A stretch of 64,000 nucleotides of DNA from Thermotogaceae bacterium (GCA_026993805.1 JALWSA010000015.1:1-64000); one strand, 5' to 3'; positions 8,594 through 17,526 are shown, counted from the first letter of the stretch. The notes: generated from the letters alone by a model not told the origin. Numbers and translations: made by a program.

Positions 8594-9478
8594 TCACACA
8601 AGGCTCCAGTATTTCCTGTATGTCTTGGGAAGGGATAAAAGATAACGCTCTAAAGCCTCAACATCTAAATCTGCGATGGCGATTCCCCTACCATTTGGTT
8701 CGGTAAGCTTTACGATATAACCATCCAAATTTCTCGTTAAAACAGCAGGAGCAGATACAAATGCTATCCCTTCGTGCCTCTCTCCCAGAATCTTTCCAAC
8801 CATAACGGAATTTATCCCAAAAAGCCCTATGCTTTGAGACCTTGCCCAAATCCCAAGCTTTGCCTTCCAAGGATCAAAACTTCCAAAACTCTCGCTCGTA
8901 AAGATGAGCTTTATTCCCATCTCCTGCAGCTTTCTGGTAGTCCTATAATCCATCAAAAGCTCTGGATATACGAAGGCAGCACCATTGCCGTCGATTTCAA
9001 AAAGTGCCGGAGATCTAACCGTGAACTCGACACATTCGCCCTCTCTATATATGTAAAGAGTCTCCCCCTCACCGTAGTAGAGCGTCCCACCGATAACAAC
9101 ACCATCGGTCATGCCACCAAATATCTTCAACACGCGTTTATAAGCCTCATCAAAAAGGCTGCGGTACCTTTGTACCAGTAAAAGACCCTTGGAGGTTAAA
9201 AGCCTCTTTCGGGAAAACGGGATCAAACCGAAGAAAAGATTTACCGTAAATCTCGGAAACACGATTATCTTTGGAAGATATCTGGTGAATTCTTTTAAAC
9301 GCATCTTCAGAAAATAAATCGCTTCCTCAACGGACTCTATGGGTTTGTACTCCAGCTGATATGACATTACACGAAAAGACTGGGGTTTCTTCAAAACCAC
9401 CTTGAAATCTATCTTTCTCAGGGAAGATATCATCTTTTCCAGAGCTCTTTCGACGAATCCCCTCGCTATCCCTTTCAT
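8594..9478 (-). CDS. degenerate nitrilase-fold protein
   Basis: 294 residues. The order of segments fits the C-N hydrolase (nitrilase) fold: 'KIIVFPRF' at 70-77, a hydrophobic strand with a GGT turn at 128-132, 'FVYPELLMDYRTTRK' from 169, 'IKLIFTSES', then 'WARSQSIGLFGINS' at 211-224 and 'DGYIVK' near the end. The catalytic Glu position carries Arg76, and the Cys normally before the second 'xPE' block is absent, so hydrolase activity is unlikely. This assignment is inferred from pattern only. It overlaps the next upstream gene by 4 bases; that gene appears to be a second, shorter relative. Confidence 0.5.
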   Translation of the reverse strand: MKGIARGFVERALEKMISSLRKIDFKVVLKKPQSFRVMSYQLEYKPIESVEEAIYFLKMRLKEFTRYLPKIIVFPRFTVNLFFGLIPFSRKRLLTSKGLLLVQRYRSLFDEAYKRVLKIFGGMTDGVVIGGTLYYGEGETLYIYREGECVEFTVRSPALFEIDGNGAAFVYPELLMDYRTTRKLQEMGIKLIFTSESFGSFDPWKAKLGIWARSQSIGLFGINSVMVGKILGERHEGIAFVSAPAVLTRNLDGYIVKLTEPNGRGIAIADLDVEALERYLLSLPKTYRKYWSLV

Positions 9479-9951
9479 AAATCTACCTCCAGTACCAGCG
9501 GGGAGTTCCCCTCAGACAGAACTCCATTATTCTTATCGGTTTTTTCAAGAGGAGCATAAATACCATAATGTAGTCTACCAGCAACATCGATTATCTCGAA
9601 GACCACAAGTCCACTTTCTTGCGAGTGAACCCATCCTCTGTATTTCGATGTCAAAAGCCCTCCCATACCTGTAACTTTCTCATAGGCTATCACAAAGCTC
9701 GCTCCCTTGGAGGCTGCGTAATGGTACAGTTCGGGATACAGGGCATCGTTTCCGGTAACAACCAAAAAGCGCTTGGGACTATCGAAGAGTAAAAAGTCTT
9801 GGGAGGTCATACTCTCCCCATCTTTAGAAAACACGGCTACTTCCTTCTCATCACCTATCACGGTAACGTCGGATCTCATCATCGGTTCTTCGCGCCAAGA
9901 TATGGAAAGCTCCACATCTTCAAACTCCAAAAGACCTATCTGGGGACCCAC
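9475..9951 (-). CDS. uncharacterised protein, possible nitrilase-fold fragment
   Basis: 158 residues, beginning at GTG 9951 with GAGGG five bases upstream. The segment 'LYPELYHYAASKGASFVIAYE' spans about residues 71-91 (quoted here only as its two ends, LYPELYHY and SFVIAYE), and 'RGWVHSQESGLVVFEIIDVAG' follows from about 105. Both echo the 'PEL...GA..I' and 'RA.EN..FV..AN..G' blocks of nitrilase-family C-terminal halves. No catalytic Cys is seen. It lies between the HD-GYP gene (8 bases upstream) and the 294-residue degenerate nitrilase (4-base overlap). It may form a complex with that protein, but this is conjecture. Confidence 0.4.
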   Translation of the reverse strand: MGPQIGLLEFEDVELSISWREEPMMRSDVTVIGDEKEVAVFSKDGESMTSQDFLLFDSPKRFLVVTGNDALYPELYHYAASKGASFVIAYEKVTGMGGLLTSKYRGWVHSQESGLVVFEIIDVAGRLHYGIYAPLEKTDKNNGVLSEGNSPLVLEVDL

Positions 9952-9959
9952 ATAAACCC

Positions 9960-12914
9960 TCAGGATGTTTCACCTCTGATAGACTCCAGTATATGTCTCA
10001 CTTCATTAGCGTTATCAAGGACAACATCAACCACGTTCTTATCATAGATTTTTCCCGCAAATTGCCTGAGCTCCTCGAATGCTTCTGAGTAACTCTTCTT
10101 CTTTCTATATATCCTCTCAGCAGTCATAGCCTCGAGAGAATTCGCAACTGCTATGATCTTCGATTCCATAGGTATCTCATAACAACGCAATCCGTCAGGG
10201 TATCCACTTCCATCACATTTTTCATGATGATGTCTGATCCAAAGTGCTATATCGCGGAACTTCGGTATCTGAATGAGTATGTTATATCCAAGGACGGGAT
10301 GTTTACGAATGACATCACGTTCTTCTTCAGTCAAGGGCCCTTCTTTGAACAAAATCTCATCTGGTACCAAAAGCTTTCCAATATCATGTAGAGCTCCTGC
10401 CATTCTTATCCTCCTAAAATTCATCTCCATTTTCTTAGCAACGAACTCAGATAGCTCCGCAACTGCTATGCTGTGATTATGGGAATAAGGAACCTTGCTA
10501 TCTATCAATTTTGACACCACCAACACCAGAGAATCCCCCGTTTCAACGATATCTCTAACAGCATTCTTCCTCTCTGAGTAAGCATCCACAACCATTTTAA
10601 CCGTCTCAAATATCTCCATATCAACATCCGCACCTTCTTTAAACGAAAAAACGAGCGCATATATCCCATCTCCGAGCGAAGCAGATATCGTCGTGCGAAG
10701 GCTTCCACCTGTATGAACCAATTTTAGATCTGGTATGGGTATGGGTACCGTCTCAATCGTCGCTCCCTCACACCTTAAAGGATAAACACAACGCCATTTT
10801 CCACCCTCGAGTCTCGCCACGACAAACCCCTGAACAAAACCCAGGCTCCCGGATATCACCTTTCCAAGAGTTATCATGAAGTCCGTATCATTGGCCCCAA
10901 AAGTCGTATAAGCTGTTATCTTTAAAATCTCACCGAATATCTTCTCCCTCAACGCGCTGGTCTTAGCCCATTTAGAAGTTCGTTTCACATATTCCGTAGC
11001 CCTTCTTTCCTTGGTCAAAATGGCCTCTCGAAGTTGAGACGCTATCCTTCTATTCATCAAACCAACAAAACTTGCAGCAAGCCAAAAGACAACGACTATT
11101 AAACCAATACTGATCAAATAAGCTTCATGCATACTGAAGCATTTCTTGAGAACCTTCGTGTAATCCACATAAGAAACAGCTATTCTACCTCCTATCAATT
11201 CTCTGAAAACCGTCCTATCCCTGGAATCGTAATCCTTGAAGAAATCATCCAATTTCACATTGGAATCCACCACTCTCAAAGGATTTTCAACGATTATAAC
11301 TGGAACATCTGCGTTAAAAGGATCTGAAACGTTCGAAAGGCGAGAGTCCACGATCTCAAAGTCCTTCTGCTCCACCTCGTTCTTGGATGCCTCATAAGCC
11401 TTTGCAAAAGCGGTCAAAAGTCCATACGAGACGGTAATGAAAGCCAAACCCATCATGGCGTATATGATGAAACCCGTGTACCTGTATCCTTCTATGGCAG
11501 GAGTCTCTCTCCTGAGTTTGAGAAAGTCCATGATCAAATGCACCCACGTCAGCCCTATCATAACTATGACAAAGGGTAGATAGAGAATGTGCCCACCCAC
11601 CTTAACCACAATGAAAGAAAGAAAGCCTAAAGAAAGTATCCCCGCTTTTAAACCTTTTTTATCCTCATTGATATATCCCAAAACACTGAACATGATGGGC
11701 GCATCTACAACCGTTAGAGCCAGATCGTAGCGTATTCCGACAAATAGCCACACGAACCCGACGAGTGGCAGCCACCATCTCTTCTTCCTGAGATAATAAT
11801 CCGAAGCCGCGAGACTAACCAATAGAGAAGAGAAAAATATCTTACTCAACCATTCGTCAAAAATGGATAAAACCCCAACCAAGGAAACCAACGAAAGCAA
11901 ATATGTTTCCAAAAGTATAGTCAATCTTGGCTCCACCAAACCTCTTTTGACCATAACAATATAGTTATTAAACTTCCTAAGAAAAGTGGTTAATATAAAT
12001 ACAACGATCAACACGTAAAGTGTTATATAAAGCGGAGACTCATATCGGGTATTCCAAATCATTGTCTCAATGAGATCAGATAACGTTGAGAGAATCTTCC
12101 CGATATCTTTCTTAGTGAGAAAGAGGTTGAACCCAAGGGATGGTGCATGGCATCCACAGGACTGAGTACATTCCTCGAATATAGGATCCCTATACGCTTG
12201 CAAAAAACCTCGCAAAGAATCGTTTTGGATAAAGGATGTGGGAAGGATCAGACCTTTCAACAAAAGCTTTTCCTGAATACTTTTGGATAAAAGCCTACTA
12301 ACAATCACTTCACCTGAGCGAGTCTTGTAATAAGCATCGACCCATATTACCGACGGAAGATAGGGAAGGGAGAAAACCTCCCTCAACGTTCTGGGAACGT
12401 AATCATCTGGGAACATGTAAAGAAAGTAACTTGGAAGAACCGCATCCAATCCATGTTCGATTGAATACTTGAAAATCTTCAAAGGATCCTTTGTTATAAA
12501 AGGAAGAAGCTTCCCATCTTGGTGAAGTCTTCTCAAACTTTCGAAAACTTTCTTCGTAGTTTCTGGAAAGACAACAGAGGTCAAATCCTCCGGCGTCTTT
12601 CTAACACTGGCTTGGATAAAGCTGAAAAACGCGTAGTAATCCATTGGAAAAACAAATCTATCATCGTTTTCGCGGTCGAAGTAAAGCATTACAAATCCAA
12701 AGGCCCTCTCCCTCTTCCAAGATCCCTCTATCTTGAAAGGCGAGAAAATGACATCATACGTTTCCAAACTTCCGGACACTTTAAACACTCTCTCACCGAG
12801 TGCACCCTCCAAGACCTCGTTCAAACTTCCAGGAAGAAGGCTCCCTATTTTCACTCCAAACGCCACAACTCCCATGAAAAAAGCAAGAAAAACTACCGTT
12901 AAAACCTTTTTCAT
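9960..12914 (-). CDS. membrane-anchored HD-GYP domain protein
   Basis: 984 residues. A signal peptide (about 1-20) is followed by a periplasmic region of about 270 residues with a Cys cluster ('CTQSCGCH'), a block of hydrophobic helices (about 295-480), a second loop, another transmembrane helix around 610, a GAF-like region, and a C-terminal HD-GYP domain: 'HDIGK' at 843-847, HHH at 893-895, GYP at 902-904. The family cleaves cyclic di-GMP. The block normally reading AD-x-x-DAM is 'ANSLEAM' here (Asn925, Glu928), so the metal site is altered and activity may be reduced or changed. It is part of the folD operon, 12 bases after the MoaB-like gene. Confidence 0.88.
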   Translation of the reverse strand: MKKVLTVVFLAFFMGVVAFGVKIGSLLPGSLNEVLEGALGERVFKVSGSLETYDVIFSPFKIEGSWKRERAFGFVMLYFDRENDDRFVFPMDYYAFFSFIQASVRKTPEDLTSVVFPETTKKVFESLRRLHQDGKLLPFITKDPLKIFKYSIEHGLDAVLPSYFLYMFPDDYVPRTLREVFSLPYLPSVIWVDAYYKTRSGEVIVSRLLSKSIQEKLLLKGLILPTSFIQNDSLRGFLQAYRDPIFEECTQSCGCHAPSLGFNLFLTKKDIGKILSTLSDLIETMIWNTRYESPLYITLYVLIVVFILTTFLRKFNNYIVMVKRGLVEPRLTILLETYLLSLVSLVGVLSIFDEWLSKIFFSSLLVSLAASDYYLRKKRWWLPLVGFVWLFVGIRYDLALTVVDAPIMFSVLGYINEDKKGLKAGILSLGFLSFIVVKVGGHILYLPFVIVMIGLTWVHLIMDFLKLRRETPAIEGYRYTGFIIYAMMGLAFITVSYGLLTAFAKAYEASKNEVEQKDFEIVDSRLSNVSDPFNADVPVIIVENPLRVVDSNVKLDDFFKDYDSRDRTVFRELIGGRIAVSYVDYTKVLKKCFSMHEAYLISIGLIVVVFWLAASFVGLMNRRIASQLREAILTKERRATEYVKRTSKWAKTSALREKIFGEILKITAYTTFGANDTDFMITLGKVISGSLGFVQGFVVARLEGGKWRCVYPLRCEGATIETVPIPIPDLKLVHTGGSLRTTISASLGDGIYALVFSFKEGADVDMEIFETVKMVVDAYSERKNAVRDIVETGDSLVLVVSKLIDSKVPYSHNHSIAVAELSEFVAKKMEMNFRRIRMAGALHDIGKLLVPDEILFKEGPLTEEERDVIRKHPVLGYNILIQIPKFRDIALWIRHHHEKCDGSGYPDGLRCYEIPMESKIIAVANSLEAMTAERIYRKKKSYSEAFEELRQFAGKIYDKNVVDVVLDNANEVRHILESIRGETS

Positions 12915-12926
12915 ACAGATCCCCTT

Positions 12927-13358
12927 TCACACCTTCCTCTTCTTCAAATCTCCTATCGCTTCAACGATTTTGAGAAACACTCTCTCGTAATCTACCCCGG
13001 GCAGATTTATAACAAACGTGTTTTTTCTCAAACCAGCGACGATCCTCGCAAACATTCCTGACAACGCTGAACTCACGGTTTCATGGAAGATGAAGAATTC
13101 AAGTCCGGGAATCTTTCTATCTATGACCATCTCAGTTGCTTCAGGCGTTATGTCATCCTCCTCTATTCCCGTACCTCCAATCGTGAAAATCACATCGTAA
13201 TCCTGACTCGAAAGTGCATAAAGCCTCTCTGACAGATCGTTTAACCTTTTCTTAACCCTCTCCACAAACTCTATTTTCATCCCCTTCTCCGACGCTTGCT
13301 TCATTAACTTTGTAACATCCACCTCTTTATTACCTACGATGAGGATAACTCCTTTCAT
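12927..13358 (-). CDS. MoaB/MogA-like molybdopterin-binding domain protein
   Basis: 143 residues. The 'TIGGTGIEEDDITPEAT' stretch around 63-79 is the molybdopterin-binding-domain signature (GGTG), and 'GLEFFIFHETVSSALSG' and 'FVINLPG' follow as in MoaB. The N-terminal part is shorter than usual: the normal 'SDS...DxSG' start region is replaced by 'MKGVILIVGNKEVD'. Known relatives adenylylate molybdopterin in cofactor synthesis. No other molybdenum-cofactor gene is nearby, so the role is open. It lies 2 bases downstream of ddl. Confidence 0.8.
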   Translation of the reverse strand: MKGVILIVGNKEVDVTKLMKQASEKGMKIEFVERVKKRLNDLSERLYALSSQDYDVIFTIGGTGIEEDDITPEATEMVIDRKIPGLEFFIFHETVSSALSGMFARIVAGLRKNTFVINLPGVDYERVFLKIVEAIGDLKKRKV

Positions 13359-13360
13359 AC

Positions 13361-14266
13361 TTACCCCTCCTTGAGAGAAGCTGTTTTCAAGATAAGTTCA
13401 ACGAGATCCTCAAAACTTATTCCAGCCGCCGCAGCGGATGCTGGAAGATCACTCGTCTCCGTCATACCTGGTATCGAATTGAGTTCCAAAAAGTAAAATT
13501 CCCCGTTTCTGAGAATACCATCCACCCTTCCAAACGACCTACACCCAAGGTGTTCATATGCCCTGAGCGCCATTTCTTCTATTTTTCTCTTCAAATCTTC
13601 TTCCAGAGGAGCTGGGAGGATGAACTCTGTCATCCCTGGTGTGTATTTGGCTTCGTAATCATAAAATTCTTTCTTGGGTTTCAATTCCAAAATGGGAAGA
13701 ACGACCGGCCTTCCATCGAGCTCCACTATGGAAACCGTGAGCTCCCTCCCTTCCACATACTCCATCAACACCATTTCACCGTATCGCTCAACCTCCACTT
13801 TTGAGAATTCAAAAAGCTCTTCCTCATTGTGGCAGACATGAGCACCAATACTCGAACCTTCTCTCCTGGGTTTTAAGAAACATGGAAAACCAAAAGGGCT
13901 TTCCTTCACGGGTTCCCTTATCACAGTAAACTTTGGAAGTGTTACCTTGCCCCTCAACACCTCATAAGCCCTGAGCTTGTCAAAACACAGTGCGCTCGCT
14001 TGAACCCCAGATCCCGTGTAAGGAACTTTGAGATATTCCAAAACACCCTGTATAGTTCCGTCTTCTCCATAATTTCCATGTAGCATTACAACCACAGCAT
14101 CAACATCCTTTAGTCTCCAAACATACTTTAGAAAATCCTCTCTGACATCCCATCTGACAACCTCATATCCCTTCCTCTCAAGAGCCTCTGCTACCCTGCT
14201 ACCGCTCTTGAGCGATATCTCCCGCTCGCGCGATATGCCTCCATAAAGAACTGCCACCTTTTTCAT
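13361..14266 (-). CDS. ddl: D-alanine--D-alanine ligase
   Basis: An ATP-grasp enzyme that makes the D-Ala-D-Ala dipeptide for peptidoglycan. 301 residues, normal length. It starts 'KKVAVLYGGISREREISLKSG', which is split here as the family motif 'GGISREREISL'. 'LHGNYGEDGTIQG' (substrate/ATP region), 'FLKPRREGSSIG', 'YDYEAKY' and the metal-ligand end 'FYFLELNSIPGMTETS' are all present. It overlaps the upstream patatin-like gene by 4 bases within the folD operon. Confidence 0.97.
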   Translation of the reverse strand: MKKVAVLYGGISREREISLKSGSRVAEALERKGYEVVRWDVREDFLKYVWRLKDVDAVVVMLHGNYGEDGTIQGVLEYLKVPYTGSGVQASALCFDKLRAYEVLRGKVTLPKFTVIREPVKESPFGFPCFLKPRREGSSIGAHVCHNEEELFEFSKVEVERYGEMVLMEYVEGRELTVSIVELDGRPVVLPILELKPKKEFYDYEAKYTPGMTEFILPAPLEEDLKRKIEEMALRAYEHLGCRSFGRVDGILRNGEFYFLELNSIPGMTETSDLPASAAAAGISFEDLVELILKTASLKEG

Positions 14267-15024
14267 GCCAGTATCACCTCTTCCAGATCTCTTGCAAAAT
14301 CATCTTCCTTTTCAAGGAGCTCTTTCCAATCCAAATTCACAGGGTCTACGTCAAAAGATCTTATCAAGACGACACTGAACTCATCCAACACCTTTTTCGC
14401 ATAAGAAATGGACCTTATCTCAGCCGAATGCGCCAGTATCTCATCCGCACAGCTTGGAGGATATTTCTCCACATCCCTGAAGTTGTAGAAAATCACGTCG
14501 CCATCTTTGACGAAAGAAACCGGAATCTGAGAGAGATACGAACTTGCAAGATACTTCCCCTTATAAGGAGGAAAAAGCCCAGGAAACGCTACACCAGCCA
14601 TTGCGACTTCCCTTAGAGTAGTCCCTATTAAAGAGACCTCAATCTCTTCCACGTCAAAAACCTCTGCTTTCATCTGCGAGGAGATATCCAATCCTTCAAG
14701 GATATCCTCAACCTCTTGCCAATCTCTTGTATGATCCTTTTCTGAAAGAAGTGTGCAGTATCTTATTGCTTTATATTTCCAACCTTTTCGATTCACCCTC
14801 GTCCAAATTCTGTCGAATGCGAGAAGCTCTTCCTCAAACCTTTCTAAAAAGCACTTAAGCCTTTCCAATGCTTTTTCTCGACCAAAACGCTTTAAAACCG
14901 CCGCATAAACACACGAAATCCCCGTGCATACCACGGAGTCCAGTTGTCCCAGTCTCTCAATCACATTCAAAAAAGGGACCGATGCAAGCCCTTGAAACCC
15001 AAACCCTCCAACGAATATCCTCAT
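14263..15024 (-). CDS. patatin-like protein with degenerate active site
   Basis: 253 residues. The N-terminus 'FVGGFGFQGLASVPFLNVIE' matches the oxyanion-hole and helix region of patatin-type lipases (normally GGGxRGxxxxGVL). 'CTGISCVYAAVL' stands where GTSxGA normally holds the nucleophile (Ser37 is retained). 'VAMAGVAFPGLFPP' fits the conserved A(S)xAxPxxFPP block. The catalytic Asp of the DG[GA] motif is missing: 'KYLASSYLSQIPV' occupies that place. It is therefore probably a non-catalytic or altered relative. It lies between xseB and ddl with 4-base overlaps on both sides. Confidence 0.55.
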   Translation of the reverse strand: MRIFVGGFGFQGLASVPFLNVIERLGQLDSVVCTGISCVYAAVLKRFGREKALERLKCFLERFEEELLAFDRIWTRVNRKGWKYKAIRYCTLLSEKDHTRDWQEVEDILEGLDISSQMKAEVFDVEEIEVSLIGTTLREVAMAGVAFPGLFPPYKGKYLASSYLSQIPVSFVKDGDVIFYNFRDVEKYPPSCADEILAHSAEIRSISYAKKVLDEFSVVLIRSFDVDPVNLDWKELLEKEDDFARDLEEVILA

Positions 15025-15203
15025 TCCAGGCTTTCGATGACCTCCTCGAGCCTCTTCCTCGACTCCTCAATAAGCTTTCTGCCTTCCTCATAAAGCCTTT
15101 TGCTTTCCTCAAGGAGCTTCACTGCTTCCTCCAAACTCACATCACCGCTCTCAAGTTTTTCAGCAATCTCCTCGAGCCTTTTAACGATCTCCTCAAACCT
15201 CAT
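15021..15203 (-). CDS. xseB: exodeoxyribonuclease VII small subunit
   Basis: 60 residues, highly charged and helical: 'FEEIVKRLEEIAEKLESGDVSLEEAVKLLEES' is the family signature (quoted in part: SGDVSLEEAVKL). The small subunit coats the XseA filament to form the single-strand-specific exonuclease VII. It starts inside the last codons of xseA (11-base overlap) and overlaps the following gene by 4 bases. Confidence 0.95.
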   Translation of the reverse strand: MRFEEIVKRLEEIAEKLESGDVSLEEAVKLLEESKRLYEEGRKLIEESRKRLEEVIESLE

Positions 15204-16437
15204 CGACTCTCACCCTCACCTTCCCGTCTTTAAGGATGACCTCCAATTCATCACCTTTACGCAGCTCGCCTTTGCTTCTGACAACACTTCCTTCTTTCAA
15301 AAGAATCGCAAAACCCCTTTCCAAGGTTCTAAGCGGTGAGACTTTGGAAACCACATCCACTAAAGAATCCAATTTACGGGCTTTGGATTCTAAAAGCGAC
15401 GAAAATCCCCTAAAAATCCTTGAAATAAGGTTCTCAAAAATCGGGATTTTATCTGCCATTGGCAATGATGAAACCTTCATGATTATATCCAAAAGTCCCT
15501 TGAGCTTTTCTTTCTTCACTGTCAAAAGTCTCTCGTAAGATAAGCTCACACTCTCAAAAGCATCTCTTAGTTCCTCCCACGCCTGATCTAACATGGGTTT
15601 GGCTAAAAGCGCGATTCTGTCCATAGCATCCTCGAGCCTTGAAAAATACTCCTGATGTTTCTGGGCTATTATCTCAGCAGCAGCAGTTGGAGTATGAGCA
15701 TCCACATCGGCGAGCTTATCCAAAATAACGCTATCTATTGCATGACCTATTCCGGTTACAAGCGGAAAAGGAAGATCCATAACCGCCCTTAAAACCCTTT
15801 CGTCGTTGAAAACCCAAAGATCATCACTGGAACCTCCACCCCTGGCTATTATCAAAACATCCAACTCCTCTTCCTTAGCCATTTTGACGGCTTCGGATAT
15901 CTGGAGCGGAGCATCTTCTCCCTGAACCTGAACACCAAAAATCCTCGGAATAACCAGGGGGGCTTTCTCCCTAAAAGTCTTAAGAATATCCCTTAAAGCT
16001 GCTGATTCTAAAGAAGTTATTATCCCCACATTTATCGGAAGCGGCGGGATTGGTTTCTTCGGACGATCGAAAACACCCTCTGCCTTGAGTTTTAAAAAAA
16101 GCCTCGAAAAATCAGCAGCATACTTTCCAAAACTTCCAACGCGCCTCATATAGGAAACATAAAAGTTGTATGTTCCCCTCTTCTTATAAACTCTTACGCT
16201 TCCTCCAACTCTCACGACCTCTCCATTTGCGAGATCTACCCCGCCACCTCCAAAATAAACACAAGATATCCTGGCCTCATCATCCACAAGGCCAAAATAC
16301 AAGTGATTCCCTCTGATCTTAACATCAACAACCTCTCCCACAACTTCTATATTCGTGAGATAGGGGTCTTCATTTATATAAGAAGCGATGAGTTCGGTTA
16401 GCTGAGAGACGGTGTAAGCCTCTCCCTCAAGCATCAC
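15193..16437 (-). CDS. xseA: exodeoxyribonuclease VII large subunit
   Basis: 414 residues. An N-terminal OB fold binds single-stranded DNA ('TVSQLTELIASYINEDPYL', 'VVGEVVDVKIRGNHLYFGL'), followed by the catalytic core with 'VGIITSLESAALRDI', 'IIARGGGSSDDLWVFND' and 'GIGHAIDSVILDKLADVDAHTPTAAAE', of which only the parts 'GGGSSDDLW' and 'HTPTAAAE' need be noted as diagnostic. A coiled-coil C-terminal region binds XseB. It degrades single-stranded DNA processively in repair. It overlaps folD by 4 bases and xseB by 11. Confidence 0.97.
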   Translation of the reverse strand: MMLEGEAYTVSQLTELIASYINEDPYLTNIEVVGEVVDVKIRGNHLYFGLVDDEARISCVYFGGGGVDLANGEVVRVGGSVRVYKKRGTYNFYVSYMRRVGSFGKYAADFSRLFLKLKAEGVFDRPKKPIPPLPINVGIITSLESAALRDILKTFREKAPLVIPRIFGVQVQGEDAPLQISEAVKMAKEEELDVLIIARGGGSSDDLWVFNDERVLRAVMDLPFPLVTGIGHAIDSVILDKLADVDAHTPTAAAEIIAQKHQEYFSRLEDAMDRIALLAKPMLDQAWEELRDAFESVSLSYERLLTVKKEKLKGLLDIIMKVSSLPMADKIPIFENLISRIFRGFSSLLESKARKLDSLVDVVSKVSPLRTLERGFAILLKEGSVVRSKGELRKGDELEVILKDGKVRVRVDEV

Positions 16438-17252
16438 TTCCCCTGCCTCTCGGCAGCCCTGACCACATGTTCCATGAGAAGCGACGTGGTTACTCTACCG
16501 ACACCCCCGGGAACGGGCGTCACCATTGCCTTTTCCTCAACAGCTGGATCAACATCTCCGACCAACTCATTATCCACCACATTTATCCCCACATCTATGA
16601 CAATCGTTCCTTCCCTCACCATATCCGGTTTCAAGAATTTCGCTCTTCCAACTGCAACGACCACGATATCCGAAGCCAGCGTTATCTCCTTTATATTCTG
16701 CGTCTTGGAATGACACACCGTTACTGTAGCGTCCCTTCCTTTCTTCAACAGCATGATCTCCACGGGCTTTCCAACTGTAACACTTCTTCCTATCACAGTA
16801 ACCCTCTTTCCTCGAAGCTCCACGGTCTTTTCCAAAATCTTTATAGCCGCTTCCGCCGTACAAGGCGGGAAGAATTCCTTCTCGTAGATGAGCATTCCCA
16901 AGTTATAGGGCGTTCTACCCTCAACATCCTTTTCTGGGGGAATCTTTAGCGTAAGTTCAAACTCGTCCACATCTTTTGGAAGCGGGTGGGTAAGGAATAT
17001 CCCGTGAACAGTATCATCACTGGCCAATGTCGATATCACTTTCGTCAACTCTGACATGTTCGTACCTTCCATTACATCGAAGTCTATCCCCAACTTCTTA
17101 GCTTTCTTAGCCTGGGAGTTCAGGTAGGTTACTGTAGAGGGATCAGGCCTGCTCGTTATAGCCACGAGTTTCGGTTGAAAGCCCAGCTTTGCTATCCTCT
17201 CCTTCACACTCTCATCTATTTCCTTCGAAATACTCTTGCAGTCTATAACCAC
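16434..17252 (-). CDS. folD: FolD-type methylenetetrahydrofolate dehydrogenase/cyclohydrolase with altered active site
   Basis: 272 residues. The NADP-binding half is normal ('GRSVTVGKP', 'PVPGGVGRVTTSLL'). In the catalytic half, the Tyr-x-x-x-Lys pair reads 'YLNSQ' (Tyr43, Gln47 at the Lys place). The Gln of the usual 'VQLPLP' is Thr in 'LTHPLP', and 'KDVDG' is 'KDVEG'. The dehydrogenase reaction may persist, but the cyclohydrolase step, which needs this Lys, is doubtful. The open frame starts at GTG 17261, but GGGAGG touches it; GTG 17252, eight bases downstream of that site, is the better start. It is the first gene of a ten-gene minus-strand operon. Confidence 0.92.
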   Translation of the reverse strand: MVIDCKSISKEIDESVKERIAKLGFQPKLVAITSRPDPSTVTYLNSQAKKAKKLGIDFDVMEGTNMSELTKVISTLASDDTVHGIFLTHPLPKDVDEFELTLKIPPEKDVEGRTPYNLGMLIYEKEFFPPCTAEAAIKILEKTVELRGKRVTVIGRSVTVGKPVEIMLLKKGRDATVTVCHSKTQNIKEITLASDIVVVAVGRAKFLKPDMVREGTIVIDVGINVVDNELVGDVDPAVEEKAMVTPVPGGVGRVTTSLLMEHVVRAAERQGK

Positions 17253-17364
17253 AACGTCCACCTCCCTAAAATCCTTGGTATGTTATCACCCACGGTTATT
17301 ATCTCTCCTCAAATGCGGATTTTACAAGAAGAAAGGTAGGAGGGTTGAAAAAAGGAGGTGAAAA

Positions 17365-17457
17365 TCACTGATCTTTCACTTCTTCATACATGACAGAAAG
17401 GAGTTTTCCACCATCGAGCGGCATTTCCCAAAACATGAGACTTGCCAATACTTTCCA
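17365..17457 (-). pseudogene. possible C-terminal remnant of a glycoside hydrolase
   Basis: A 30-codon frame between two stops with a protein-like composition: it contains 'LASLMFWEMPLDGGKLLSV' and ends 'EEVKDQ' before TGA at 17365-17367. The FWE-x3-DGGKLL pattern resembles the end of GH18-type hydrolases, where a 'MFWE' strand precedes a last helix. There is no start codon with a ribosome site, and stops lie just upstream, so it is not an intact gene. It lies beside a sugar-type regulator, which fits a lost carbohydrate locus. The family assignment is weak. Confidence 0.3.
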
Positions 17458-17526
17458 TTATCAATAAAGATAAAATTAAACTGATAAAAACGTGGTTTCC
17501 TCCGGATTCTTCATGCAATAAGATCT

